Positions 1 to 9,507 of a DNA stretch of 64,000 nucleotides are shown piece by piece (within the stretch, counting starts at the first letter, position 1; every line of letters starts with the position of its first letter). Source of the stretch: Pseudomonas fragi (lineage in GTDB: Bacteria > Pseudomonadota > Gammaproteobacteria > Pseudomonadales > Pseudomonadaceae); the NCBI RefSeq assembly GCF_900105835.1, contig NZ_LT629783.1, positions 2,535,001 through 2,599,000 of the forward strand, read 5' to 3'. Position numbers and translations under genes: made by a program. The notes under the pieces are model-generated. The model did no database searches. It was not told where the DNA came from and worked only from the letters and a program-made list of their open reading frames with translations.

Positions 1-1337
1 TAGGCAACAGGTACCGGTAGCGGAACGTTGACCCCTACCATGCCGACTTCAATCTCATCACAGAACAAACGGGCTGCTTCACCATCACGGGTGAAAATGC
101 AGGTGCCGTTACCGTACTCGTGATCGTTGATCAGTTGCATCGCCTCTTCCAGGCTCTTGACTCGCACGATGCACAGCACTGGACCAAAGATCTCTTCTTT
201 ATAGATGCGCATCTCTGGCGTTACGCGATCGAACAGACAACCACCGAGGAAGAAGCCTTCTTCATGCCCCTTGATGCTCAACCCGCGACCATCAACCACC
301 AGCTCGGCGCCTGCTGCAACGCCATCGTCGACATAGCCACTGACCTTGTCCCGCGCCTGTCCGGTTACCAGAGGCCCCATGTCCAGCCCGCAGGAAGTAC
401 CCGCGCCAATTTTCAGGGCCTTGATTTGCGGAACCAGCTTGGCCACCAGGGCATCGGCCACCTGATCACCCACGCACACTGCAACCGAAATGGCCATGCA
501 ACGCTCGCCGCACGAACCATAGGCCGCGCCCATCAATGCGCTGACTGCGTTATCCAGGTCCGCATCCGGCATCAATACCGCATGGTTCTTCGCCCCGCCC
601 AACGCCTGCACGCGCTTGCCGCGCTTGGTGCCTTCGGCGTAGATGTATTCGGCAATCGGCGTCGAGCCCACAAAGCTCAAGGCTTTGACTTCCGGCGCTT
701 CGATCAGCGCATCCACCGCTGACTTGTCGCCATGCACCACGTTCATCACGCCCTTGGGCAAACCGGCTTCTTGCAACAGTTGAGCGATCAGCAGCGTGGA
801 GCTGGGGTCACGCTCCGACGGTTTAAGAATGAAACAGTTACCGCACACAATCGCCAATGGGTACATCCACAGCGGGACCATGGCCGGGAAGTTGAACGGG
901 GTAATCCCTGCGACCACACCCAGTGGCTGGAAGTCCGACCAGGCATCAATGTTCGGCCCTACGTTACGGCTGTATTCACCCTTCAGGATTTCAGGAGCCG
1001 AACACGCGTATTCGACGTTCTCGATCCCACGCTTGAGTTCACCCGCAGCATCTTCCAGGGTCTTGCCATGCTCTTCGCTGATCAATTGGGAAATACGCGC
1101 TTCGTTCTGCTCCAGCAACTGCTTGAAACGGAACATGACCTGGGCACGCTTGGCCGGCGGTGTATTGCGCCATGCCGGGAAGGCAGCCTTGGCCGCATCA
1201 ATGGCTTGTTGAATCGTCTCGCGACTGGCCAATGGAACCTGATGAATCACTTTGCCGGTAGACGGGTTGTAAACATCAGCGGTGCGGCCGGAATCGTTCA
1301 GCAACTCGCCATTGATCAGGTGTTGAATGGTGCTCAT
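1..1337 (-). CDS. mmsA: CoA-acylating (methyl)malonate-semialdehyde dehydrogenase, 3' end outside window
   Basis: Oxidises malonate semialdehyde (or methylmalonate semialdehyde) with NAD+ and CoA to acetyl-CoA (or propionyl-CoA) plus CO2. Translating the minus strand from the ATG at 1337 gives MSTIQHLINGELL..., with the aldehyde-dehydrogenase landmarks GITPFNFPAMVP, the glycine motif FVGSTPIAEYIY and the active-site stretch GSCGERCMAISV. About 445 residues are visible and the C-terminus is off the window edge. GGAG lies just upstream of the start. It sits 82 bp downstream of the BauA-type transaminase on the same strand; that enzyme makes malonate semialdehyde from beta-alanine, so this copy is probably the bauC-type 3-oxopropanoate dehydrogenase rather than the valine-pathway paralogue. 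Family certain, substrate preference inferred. Confidence 0.93.
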   Translation of the reverse strand, partial: MSTIQHLINGELLNDSGRTADVYNPSTGKVIHQVPLASRETIQQAIDAAKAAFPAWRNTPPAKRAQVMFRFKQLLEQNEARISQLISEEHGKTLEDAAGELKRGIENVEYACSAPEILKGEYSRNVGPNIDAWSDFQPLGVVAGITPFNFPAMVPLWMYPLAIVCGNCFILKPSERDPSSTLLIAQLLQEAGLPKGVMNVVHGDKSAVDALIEAPEVKALSFVGSTPIAEYIYAEGTKRGKRVQALGGAKNHAVLMPDADLDNAVSALMGAAYGSCGERCMAISVAVCVGDQVADALVAKLVPQIKALKIGAGTSCGLDMGPLVTGQARDKVSGYVDDGVAAGAELVVDGRGLSIKGHEEGFFLGGCLFDRVTPEMRIYKEEIFGPVLCIVRVKSLEEAMQLINDHEYGNGTCIFTRDGEAARLFCDEIEVGMVGVNVPLPVPVA

Positions 1338-1419
1338 GGATGCTCCAGAAAAGTTGTCCACAGGCGCGAACGCTGCGCGCCTGGGTGAATGCCATAAGTG
1401 TCGCTTCTATATAGAAGGA

Positions 1420-2769
1420 TCAGTCGATCTGGTTCAGTGCTTCGCCGACTGCATCGAACAAACGATCCAGGTCCTGCGGCTTGCTGTTGAACGTTGGCCC
1501 GAACTGCAGGGTGTCGCCACCGTAGCGCACGTAGAAACCGGCTTTCCACAGCTTCATCGCAGCATCGAACGGACGCACAATGGCATCGCCATCACGCGGC
1601 GCAATCTGGATCGCCCCCGCCAGGCCATAGTTACGAATGTCGATAACGTTCTTCACGCCCTTCAAACCGTGCAATGCATTCTCAAAATGCGGCGCGACTT
1701 CAGCCACGCTCTGCACCAGGTTTTCCTTTTGCAGCAAGTCAAGCGCCGCCAGGCCTGCAGCACAAGCCACCGGGTGAGCCGAATAGGTATAACCATGCGG
1801 GAATTCAACCGCGTACTCAGGCGTCGGCTGATTCATGAACGTGTGATAAATCTCGCTGGAGGCAATCACGGCGCCCATCGGAATTGCACCGTTGGTGACT
1901 TGCTTGGCGATACACATCAAGTCCGGGGTCACACCGAAGCTGTCAGCACCAAACATCGAGCCTGTGCGACCAAACCCGGTGATCACTTCATCAAATACCA
2001 ACAGGATATTGTGCTGGTCGCAGATTTCACGCAGACGTTTCAGATATCCCTGAGGTGGAACCAATACCCCCGCAGAGCCTGCCATCGGCTCAACAAAAAC
2101 GGCAGCAATGTTCGAGGCATCGTGCAACTCGATCAATTTGAGCAATTCGTCAGCCAGGGCAATCCCGCCCTGCTCCGGCATGCCGCGAGAGAACGCATTG
2201 CTGGCCAACAGCGTGTGCGGCAAGTGATCCACATCCATCATGGCCTGGCCAAACAGTTTACGGTTACCGTTCACGCCACCCAGGCTGGTGCCCGCAATGT
2301 TTACCCCGTGATAACCACGGGCACGACCAATCATCTTGGTCTTGGTCGACTGGCCTTTCAGGCGCCAGTAGGCACGCACCATTTTCACCGCAGTATCGGC
2401 ACACTCCGAGCCTGAGTCAGTGAAGAACACGTGGTTCAGATTGCCTGGAGTCAGCTCGGTAATTTTTTCTGCCAGCTTGAACGACAGCGGGTGGCCGTAC
2501 TGGAACGCCGGCGAGTAATCGAGGGTGCCCAATTGCCTGGCAACGGCTTCCTGGATTTCTGTACGGGTATGCCCTGCACCGCAAGTCCACAGACCTGACA
2601 ACGAATCGTAAATCTGCCGACCTTTATCATCCGTCAGGTAACTGCCCTTGGCGGCCACGATAAAACGCGGATCACGATGGAAGTTACGGTTGGCGGTGTA
2701 AGGCATCCAGTGTGCATCCAGCTTGAGCTGGCTGGTCAGATTCAATTCGGCGTTCTCAGGCATGTTCAT
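1420..2769 (-). CDS. bauA: beta-alanine (omega-amino acid):pyruvate aminotransferase
   Basis: PLP-dependent class III aminotransferase of 449 residues that transfers the amino group of beta-alanine to pyruvate, giving malonate semialdehyde and alanine. The start MNMPENAELN was chosen over an in-frame codon 21 bp upstream because it matches the remembered N-terminus of Pseudomonas BauA and has GAGG about 10 bases upstream. Visible landmarks are the cofactor-binding GSECADTAVKMVRAYWR, the acidic VFDEVITGFGRTGS, and the Schiff-base lysine in MCIAKQVTNGAIPMGA. It is transcribed into the semialdehyde dehydrogenase gene, giving a two-step beta-alanine to acetyl-CoA route. A LysR gene is divergent 124 bp away and is the likely regulator. 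Confidence 0.94.
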   Translation of the reverse strand: MNMPENAELNLTSQLKLDAHWMPYTANRNFHRDPRFIVAAKGSYLTDDKGRQIYDSLSGLWTCGAGHTRTEIQEAVARQLGTLDYSPAFQYGHPLSFKLAEKITELTPGNLNHVFFTDSGSECADTAVKMVRAYWRLKGQSTKTKMIGRARGYHGVNIAGTSLGGVNGNRKLFGQAMMDVDHLPHTLLASNAFSRGMPEQGGIALADELLKLIELHDASNIAAVFVEPMAGSAGVLVPPQGYLKRLREICDQHNILLVFDEVITGFGRTGSMFGADSFGVTPDLMCIAKQVTNGAIPMGAVIASSEIYHTFMNQPTPEYAVEFPHGYTYSAHPVACAAGLAALDLLQKENLVQSVAEVAPHFENALHGLKGVKNVIDIRNYGLAGAIQIAPRDGDAIVRPFDAAMKLWKAGFYVRYGGDTLQFGPTFNSKPQDLDRLFDAVGEALNQID

Positions 2770-2893
2770 CAGCAAAACCTCGCAAGGCAAAAGCGGCGTG
2801 GGATGTTGAAAGCGTTGTTGCGTCTAAATTGCCACGGCTATAAAGTCGATGAAATCCAACTCTTCTAACCTTTAGTTAGGCGTTTACTAAACT

Positions 2894-3814
2894 ATGAGCA
2901 GCCGTCGCCCCGATGCACTGGCCCAGGTCAGCGACTTTGATATTCGATTGCTGCGCATTTTTCGCAGCGTCGTGGAGTGCGGCGGTTTTTCGGCGGCAGA
3001 GACGGTGCTGGGCATCGGCCGCTCTGCTATCAGCCAGCAGATGAGCGACCTAGAACAGCGCCTGGGCTTGCGCCTGTGCCAACGGGGACGCGCAGGGTTT
3101 TCGCTGACAGAAGAAGGCCGTGAGGTCTATCACTCCGCGCTGCAATTACTCGGTGCACTTGAGAGTTTTCGTACCGAGGTCAACGGCCTGCACCAGCACT
3201 TGCGCGGCGAGCTGACCATTGGCCTGACCGATAACCTGGTCACCCTGCCCCATATGCGTATCACCCACGCCCTGGCCCAACTCAAGGAGCGCGGGCCTGA
3301 TGTGCAGATCCACATCCGTATGATCTCGCCCCATGAAGTCGAACAGGGGGTGCTCGACGGCCGCCTGCATGTGGGCGTTGTGCCCCAGGCCAGCACATTG
3401 TCCGGGCTGGAGTATCAACCGCTCTACAGTGAGCGCTCGCTGCTGTATTGCGCCGTGGGCCATCCGCTGTTTTATGTTGACGACCGGCAGCTGGAAGACG
3501 CACGGCTGAACACTCAGGATGCCATCGCTCCGACCTTTCGCCTGCCCTCGGAGATTCAGGCCCATTATCAGGCGCTCAACTGCACTGCCAGCGCATCTGA
3601 CCGCGAAGGCATGGCCTTTTTGATTTTGACCGGGCGCTATATCGGTTACCTGCCCGACCATTACGCCAGCCTGTGGGTTCAGCAGGGCCGCTTGCGGGCG
3701 CTGAAGGCAAAAACACGTTTCTACGACTTGAGCCTGGCTTCAGTGACACGCAAAGGCCGGCGCCCGCATCTTGTCCTGGAAAGTTTCCTTGAGAGCCTGG
3801 AAGCGACGCGTTAA
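2894..3814 (+). CDS. LysR-family transcriptional regulator next to bauA
   Basis: A 306-residue LysR-type regulator. The N-terminal winged helix-turn-helix is clear (FDIRLLRIFRSVVECGG, GIGRSAISQQMSDLEQRLG, residues about 18-75), followed by a periplasmic-binding-protein-like effector domain beginning near ELTIGLTDNLVTLPH. It is transcribed away from bauA with a 124-bp shared intergenic region, the usual arrangement for a LysR activator of the divergent operon. The effector is therefore probably beta-alanine, a related omega-amino acid or an upstream pyrimidine-degradation product, but nothing in the sequence proves it. The gene is followed 38 bp later by a RutR-like TetR regulator on the same strand. 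Confidence 0.9.
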   Translation: MSSRRPDALAQVSDFDIRLLRIFRSVVECGGFSAAETVLGIGRSAISQQMSDLEQRLGLRLCQRGRAGFSLTEEGREVYHSALQLLGALESFRTEVNGLHQHLRGELTIGLTDNLVTLPHMRITHALAQLKERGPDVQIHIRMISPHEVEQGVLDGRLHVGVVPQASTLSGLEYQPLYSERSLLYCAVGHPLFYVDDRQLEDARLNTQDAIAPTFRLPSEIQAHYQALNCTASASDREGMAFLILTGRYIGYLPDHYASLWVQQGRLRALKAKTRFYDLSLASVTRKGRRPHLVLESFLESLEATR

Positions 3815-3852
3815 CGTGAAAAACTTCGCTACACACATTGCCCGGAGTGCCC

Positions 3853-4503
3853 ATGCCCCTTGAAGTCCCTGCCCATGACGGCAAGCCTCCCAGCCGTATC
3901 CGGCAGAAAAACGAAGAGGCCATTCTCAAGGCCGCCGAAGATGAGTTTGCCCGCCACGGTTTCAGAGGCACCAGCATGAACGCCATCGCGTTGAGTGCCG
4001 GGCTGCCCAAAGCCAATCTGCATTATTACTTCACCAATAAGCTAAGCCTCTATATCGCTGTGCTGAGCAATATCCTCGAGCTATGGGACAGCACCTTCAA
4101 CGCCTTGACTGCTGACGACGACCCGGCTCAAGCCCTGAGCCAATACATTCGCGCCAAAATGGAGTTCTCTCGCCGACAGCCCCAGGCTTCGCGCGTGTTT
4201 GCAATGGAGATCATCAGTGGTGGAGCCTGCCTGACCGAGTATTTCACTCAAGACTACAGAGCCTGGTTTCAAGGTCGCGCAGCGGTGTTCCAGGCCTGGA
4301 TAGACGCAGGCAAGATGGACCCGGTCGATCCGGTCCACCTGATTTTCCTGTTATGGGGCAGTACCCAGCATTACGCCGACTTTTCGACACAAATTTGCCG
4401 CGTAACGGGGCGCAGGCACCTGAGCAAACAAGATATGCAGGCGGCCTGCGATAACCTGATCCGTATCATTCTCAAGGGCTGCGGCCTGACGCCCACAGTC
4501 TAA
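3853..4503 (+). CDS. TetR/AcrR-family regulator, RutR-like
   Basis: A 216-residue TetR-family protein. The DNA-binding domain covers residues about 16-62 (EAILKAAEDEFARHGFRGTS, then LSAGLPKANLHYYFTNK). The C-terminal part (ILELWDSTFNALT, QPQASRVFAMEIISGG, WIDAGKMDPVDPVHLIFLLWGSTQHYADF, quoted in pieces) resembles the RutR/YcdC ligand domain, which in Escherichia coli senses uracil or thymine. The ATG at 3853 has GGAG 6-7 bases upstream and is preferred over a TTG at 3838. Reductive uracil breakdown yields beta-alanine, the substrate of the neighbouring BauA, so a role in pyrimidine or beta-amino-acid catabolism is plausible; that link is inference. Confidence 0.85.
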   Translation: MPLEVPAHDGKPPSRIRQKNEEAILKAAEDEFARHGFRGTSMNAIALSAGLPKANLHYYFTNKLSLYIAVLSNILELWDSTFNALTADDDPAQALSQYIRAKMEFSRRQPQASRVFAMEIISGGACLTEYFTQDYRAWFQGRAAVFQAWIDAGKMDPVDPVHLIFLLWGSTQHYADFSTQICRVTGRRHLSKQDMQAACDNLIRIILKGCGLTPTV

Positions 4504-4516
4504 GCCTGGAACCGAC

Positions 4517-5119
4517 ATGCCTTCGACCCTCACGGGGCTTTGCGAGTACCGCGAAGAAATCCGTAAAAGCCGCTTTATTACTTACGCCGCCCCCATCACC
4601 AGCGCCCAGCAGGCCCTCGAATTTATCGAGCAATACAGCGACCTGAATGCGTCGCACAATTGCTGGGCCTGGAAGCTCGGGGATCAGTACCGCAGCAGTG
4701 ATGATGGTGAACCCGGTGGCACCGCCGGCCGGCCGATACTCTCGGCCATCGACGCGCAGGATTGCGATCAGGTCGCGGTCCTGGTTATCCGCTGGTACGG
4801 CGGTATTCAGCTGGGCACCGGAGGCCTGGCCCGGGCTTATGGCGGCGGAGCGAACAAGTGCCTGCAAAACGCCGAAAAACTGCCGCTGGTCAGCCGCGTA
4901 GCGCTCAGTTGCTCATGCAGTTTCAGTGAACTTGCCCTGGTCAAACTGCGCATGGCCGAGTTGAACGGCGTGGTCATCGACGAAACGTTCACCGCCAATG
5001 GCGTGGATCTGCAACTGGCGCTGGTCGAAGAACAGATTGCCCCTGCACAGCAACAACTGGCGGACCTCAGCCGCGGCAGAATTCTACTGAAACGCCATGC
5101 CTTCAATGCTGACGAGTAA
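4517..5119 (+). CDS. YigZ/IMPACT-family protein
   Basis: A 200-residue protein of the UPF0029/IMPACT family. The N-terminal IMPACT domain has the family signatures KSRFITYAAPITSAQQA, SHNCWAWK, SDDGEPGGTAGRPIL and VLVIRWYGGIQLGTGGLARAY, the last two split around residue 95. The C-terminal portion (residues about 135-200) is the small ferredoxin-like DUF1949 domain. Bacterial members bind nucleic acid or interact with translation components, but the physiological role is not settled. It begins 13 bp after the TetR gene and may be cotranscribed with it. No oddities in length or composition. Confidence 0.9.
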   Translation: MPSTLTGLCEYREEIRKSRFITYAAPITSAQQALEFIEQYSDLNASHNCWAWKLGDQYRSSDDGEPGGTAGRPILSAIDAQDCDQVAVLVIRWYGGIQLGTGGLARAYGGGANKCLQNAEKLPLVSRVALSCSCSFSELALVKLRMAELNGVVIDETFTANGVDLQLALVEEQIAPAQQQLADLSRGRILLKRHAFNADE

Positions 5120-5276
5120 AAGTGCTATTTTCCTGCATCCAGAGTTGCCCACAGCCACTGTGCACCCGCCTGTGGATAACCTGAGCACATACCGCTACAG
5201 CCCCTGCCGGGCATGCGCTTCAGACACTTGTATGCTTTTTAACCAACGCACATCCGCTTTCTAGAGGACGCTACTC

Positions 5277-5963
5277 ATGACTGCAAAACATGCACTGATC
5301 ATCGGAGCTTCGCGCGGCCTGGGCCTGGGTCTGGTCAAAGAACTGCTTGCCGATGGCTGGACAGTGACCGCGACTGTCCGTGACCGCAAAAAAGCCGAAG
5401 CGCTCAAAGCCTTGGGCCCGGTGCGTATCGAGCAACTGGACATGGACAACCAGCAGGCGATCAAGGCCTTGAGCAAGACGCTGAGCGACGAAGTTTTCGA
5501 CCTGATTTTCGTCAACGCCGGGGTCAAGGGCCCGGACGATCAGCTATCGGGGAATGCGACGTTGGCTGAGGTGGGCCAGCTGTTTTTCACCAACAGCGTG
5601 GCGCCGATCAATCTGGCTCGCGAGTTTGTCAGCCGGATCCGTAAAGACAGTGGCGTACTGGCATTTATGAGTTCGGTACTTGGAAGCGTCACCCAACCTG
5701 ATGCACCGGAAATGGCCCTCTACAAGGCCAGCAAAGCGGCACTTAACTCGATGACCAACACCTTTGTGCGTTACGAATTGGGCGACAACAACCCGACCGT
5801 GTTGTCCATGCACCCGGGCTGGGTGAAAACCGATATGGGCGGCGAAGGCGCCGATATCGATGTGCAAACCAGCACCCGTGGCCTGGTCGAACAGGTCAAG
5901 GCATTTGCCGGTAAAGGCGGCCATCACTTTATCGACTACAAGGGGCAGACGATTCCCTGGTAG
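5277..5963 (+). CDS. Short-chain dehydrogenase/reductase
   Basis: A 228-residue classical SDR. The Rossmann glycine motif GASRGLGLGL is at residues 10-19, the NAG-type segment is FVNAGVKGPD, and the catalytic YxxxK is in ALYKASKAALNSM, with a preceding MSSVLGS serine. The HPGWVKTDMGG segment after the active site is typical of C-factor-like SDRs. The ATG is preceded by AGAGGACG at a slightly long distance. Substrate cannot be told from sequence. It stands between yigZ and add on the same strand, with a short hairpin and T-run after the stop. Confidence 0.88.
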   Translation: MTAKHALIIGASRGLGLGLVKELLADGWTVTATVRDRKKAEALKALGPVRIEQLDMDNQQAIKALSKTLSDEVFDLIFVNAGVKGPDDQLSGNATLAEVGQLFFTNSVAPINLAREFVSRIRKDSGVLAFMSSVLGSVTQPDAPEMALYKASKAALNSMTNTFVRYELGDNNPTVLSMHPGWVKTDMGGEGADIDVQTSTRGLVEQVKAFAGKGGHHFIDYKGQTIPW

Positions 5964-5965
5964 GC

Positions 5966-5994
5966 AGCCTGCGACAAATGGCAGGGGCTTTTTT
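5966..5994 (+). terminator. Weak intrinsic terminator after SDR gene
   Basis: Immediately after the stop codon a 5-bp CCTGC/GCAGG stem is followed by GGGC and a run of six T residues. The stem is short, so some readthrough toward add is likely. Confidence 0.4.
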
Positions 5995-6007
5995 ACAAAT
6001 TGTGTAG

Positions 6008-7015
<1,008 letters not shown>

Positions 7016-7028
7016 CAGGCTGCTTGCC

Positions 7029-7117
7029 CTGTGGGAGCGGGCTTGCTCGCGATTGGATCAACTCGACCCGGCAGATACACCGGGTTGTTTGCATCGCGAG
7101 CAAGCCCGCTCCCACAG
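7029..7117. repeat. Paired REP-type palindrome
   Basis: Two inverted copies of the Pseudomonas REP core (GTGGGAGCGGGCTTGCTCGC and its complement) separated by about 40 bases. Located between add and a convergent LysR gene. Confidence 0.9.
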
Positions 7118-7155
7118 AAAGCTGAGACTGCACCAGGGTCAGCCTCACAACAGTT

Positions 7156-8073
7156 TTAGTATTCTTCCGCGTACTGCTTGCTCAACATCCCACAGCGCTC
7201 ACTGAGCATGTCGTGCAACAACCGCACCGGTTTGCTCAACTGCGCACGATGGCCACACAACAGATTCAGCGGCGCCCGCTCACACACCAGCTCCGGGAGT
7301 AATACCTTGAGCCGCCCGGCCTGCACATCCCCCGCCACATCCAGCCACGACTTGTAGGCAATGCCCTGCCCGGCAATCGCCCACAGACGCACCACATCGG
7401 CATCATCGCTAAAGCGGTTACCGCTTACCGTCAGCCCCAGTTCGCGCTTGCCGTCATTGAATTGCCAATGGTCATGAACCCGCGTGCCGAGCATGTACAG
7501 CAGGCAATTGTGTTGCAGTAGTTGTTCGAGCTGATGCGGCTCGCCCTGGCGCGCCAGGTAGTCGGGGGACGCGCACAGCACCCGGCGGTTGTTCGGGGCC
7601 ACCGGCAGGGCCACAAGGCTGGAGTCTTCCGGCTCGCCGTAACGCAAGGCGACATCCACCGGCTGGCGGAACAGGTCGGCAATCCGGTCACCCAATAACA
7701 GGCGCACAGTGAGTTGCGGATGTTCGCGCTGGAATTCGTCCAGCCAGGGCAGTAACAGATTACGGCCGAAATCGGAGGGTGCTGACAGTTGCAGTACACC
7801 GCTGACCTGATCCTGCCCACGCGCCAGCAAGCGGCGCCCCTCATCAAGGCTGGCCAACGCCGTACGCGCATATTCAAGAAACCCTTCGCCTTCGGCAGTC
7901 AGGCGCAAGCTGCGGGTTGAGCGCGCCAGCAACCGTGCGCCCAACTGCGTTTCTATCCGCTTGAGGGCGGCGCTGGCCACCGCCGGGGACATGTCCATCA
8001 CCCGGGCCGCCGCCGACAGGCTGCCCAAATCAGCCGCGCGCACAAACAATTGCAGATCATCGAAACGCAGCAT
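7156..8073 (-). CDS. LysR-family transcriptional regulator
   Basis: A 305-residue LysR regulator of the CrgA/DsdC-like class. The helix-turn-helix is at residues about 5-63 (FDDLQLFVRAADLGSLSAAA, MSPAVASAALKRIETQLG), followed by an effector domain with GVLQLSAPSDFGRN and a C-terminal LLCGHRAQLSKPVRLLHD. It is transcribed divergently from the zinc-type quinone oxidoreductase gene, 124 bp apart, a very common pairing in which the regulator controls the oxidoreductase in response to an electrophile or quinone. Effector unknown. Confidence 0.9.
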   Translation of the reverse strand: MLRFDDLQLFVRAADLGSLSAAARVMDMSPAVASAALKRIETQLGARLLARSTRSLRLTAEGEGFLEYARTALASLDEGRRLLARGQDQVSGVLQLSAPSDFGRNLLLPWLDEFQREHPQLTVRLLLGDRIADLFRQPVDVALRYGEPEDSSLVALPVAPNNRRVLCASPDYLARQGEPHQLEQLLQHNCLLYMLGTRVHDHWQFNDGKRELGLTVSGNRFSDDADVVRLWAIAGQGIAYKSWLDVAGDVQAGRLKVLLPELVCERAPLNLLCGHRAQLSKPVRLLHDMLSERCGMLSKQYAEEY

Positions 8074-8197
8074 GCAGAGCCCACCCGGCCATTATCAATA
8101 AAATATTGAAAGAGACTGCTGTTTTAGCCGGTTTTATCGCGCTGCGAAATAGCCAATTATCACAGCCAGTTTCTTACTCATCTTCAGGACATGTCCT

Positions 8198-9223
8198 ATG
8201 AAAGCTGTCGCTTACTACCATTCGCTGCCAATTCAAGACCCGCTGGCCCTGCAAGATATCGAGTTGCCCGAGCCGGTGGCTGGCCCCCGGGACTTGCTGG
8301 TCGAGGTCAAGGCCATTTCCGTGAACCCGGTGGACACCAAGGTGCGTCAGAACGTGCAGCCCGAGGCCGACAGCGCCAAGGTACTGGGCTGGGATGTGGC
8401 CGGCGTGGTCAAGGCTGTCGGCAGTGAGGTCAGCCTGTTCAAGGTCGGTGACAAGGTGTTTTACGCCGGCTCCATTGCCCGCGCCGGGGCCAACAGTGAA
8501 CGCCATGTGGTCGATGAACGCATCGTCGGGCACATGCCCAACAGCCTCGATTTCGCCCAGGCTGCAGCATTGCCGTTGACCGCCATCACGGCCTGGGAGT
8601 TGTTGTTCGAACGCCTTGGCGTCAGCGAGGGCAAGGCCGACGAGCAACAAAGCCTGCTGATTGTTGGCGCGGCGGGGGGCGTGGGTTCGATCCTGACGCA
8701 ACTGGCCAGCCATCTGACCGCGCTCAAGGTGATTGGCAGCGCATCGCGCCCTGAAACCCAGGCCTGGGTCCGTGAGCTGGGCGCCGATCTGGTTATCGAC
8801 CACAGCCAGCCCCTGAGCGAAGAACTCAAGCGCCACGGTATCGACGCCGTCACCCATGTGGCCAGCCTGACCCAGACCGATCAGCATCTGGACCAATTGG
8901 TGGAGGCCCTGGCACCACAGGGCAAACTGGCGCTGATTGATGATCCCAAGGCGCTGGATATCACCAAGCTCAAGCGCAAGAGCCTGTCACTGCACTGGGA
9001 GTTCATGTACACCCGCTCGCTGTTCCAGACCCCGGACATGATCGAGCAGCATCACCTGCTCAATCGCGTCGCCGGGCTGATCGATGCCGGCACCCTGCGC
9101 ACTACGGTCGGCGAGCACTTTGGCAGCATCAATGCCACCAACCTGCGCCGCGCCCATGCGCTGCTGGAAAGCGGCAAGGCCAAGGGCAAGATTGTGCTCG
9201 AAGGGTTCCGGCAAGACGCATGA
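8198..9223 (+). CDS. Medium-chain alcohol dehydrogenase / quinone oxidoreductase family protein
   Basis: A 341-residue MDR protein of the zinc-type alcohol dehydrogenase-like family (resembling TIGR02817). The N-terminal GroES-like domain contains AISVNPVDTKVRQ and LGWDVAGVVKAVG. The nucleotide-binding domain has IVGAAGGVGSILTQLA. There is no structural zinc cysteine cluster, so it is probably a zinc-independent NADPH:quinone or enone reductase. Divergent from a LysR gene that probably regulates it. Confidence 0.9.
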   Translation: MKAVAYYHSLPIQDPLALQDIELPEPVAGPRDLLVEVKAISVNPVDTKVRQNVQPEADSAKVLGWDVAGVVKAVGSEVSLFKVGDKVFYAGSIARAGANSERHVVDERIVGHMPNSLDFAQAAALPLTAITAWELLFERLGVSEGKADEQQSLLIVGAAGGVGSILTQLASHLTALKVIGSASRPETQAWVRELGADLVIDHSQPLSEELKRHGIDAVTHVASLTQTDQHLDQLVEALAPQGKLALIDDPKALDITKLKRKSLSLHWEFMYTRSLFQTPDMIEQHHLLNRVAGLIDAGTLRTTVGEHFGSINATNLRRAHALLESGKAKGKIVLEGFRQDA

Positions 9224-9335
9224 CGGGACCCATACGGTCATTTTTTAACCGTCAGTCAGAGACTTGATCCCGGACATATTTGCCCCGGTCTTTCGGCTTA
9301 CACTGGCCTCCTTTGCGAACCGAAGGAGGCCAGTC

Positions 9336-9506
9336 ATGAAAATCCTGATAAGAGCGTTAGCAAGATCCCGCGACTGCAAATGGCAGGTTCAGATCGACCA
9401 GCAGGCCGTCAATTTCCGCAGCGAGGCCGAGGCCCGGGCCTTTGTCGACAAGCTGCAATCACGCCTGCAAGCCCCGCACCGCCTGCCCGAACGTTTGGCC
9501 GGCTGA
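9336..9506 (+). CDS. Small conserved-looking protein, 56 aa
   Basis: ATG at 9336 is preceded by a strong AAGGAGG Shine-Dalgarno at good spacing, which is the main reason for calling it a gene. The protein is basic, with a central segment KWQVQIDQQAVNFRSEAEARAFVDKLQSRLQ that reads like a small beta-strand/helix domain. There is no signal peptide. It ends one base before the convergent Bcr/CflA transporter stop, so the two transcripts overlap. Not recognised as a named family; function unknown. Confidence 0.65.
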   Translation: MKILIRALARSRDCKWQVQIDQQAVNFRSEAEARAFVDKLQSRLQAPHRLPERLAG

Positions 9507-9507
9507 G

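Noticed and set aside
5171..5179. TGTGGATAA, a DnaA-box sequence in the gap before the SDR gene
   Set aside because: Single box with no AT-rich unwinding region or clustered boxes; another TGTGGATAA near 31024 lies inside pprA. Not an origin.
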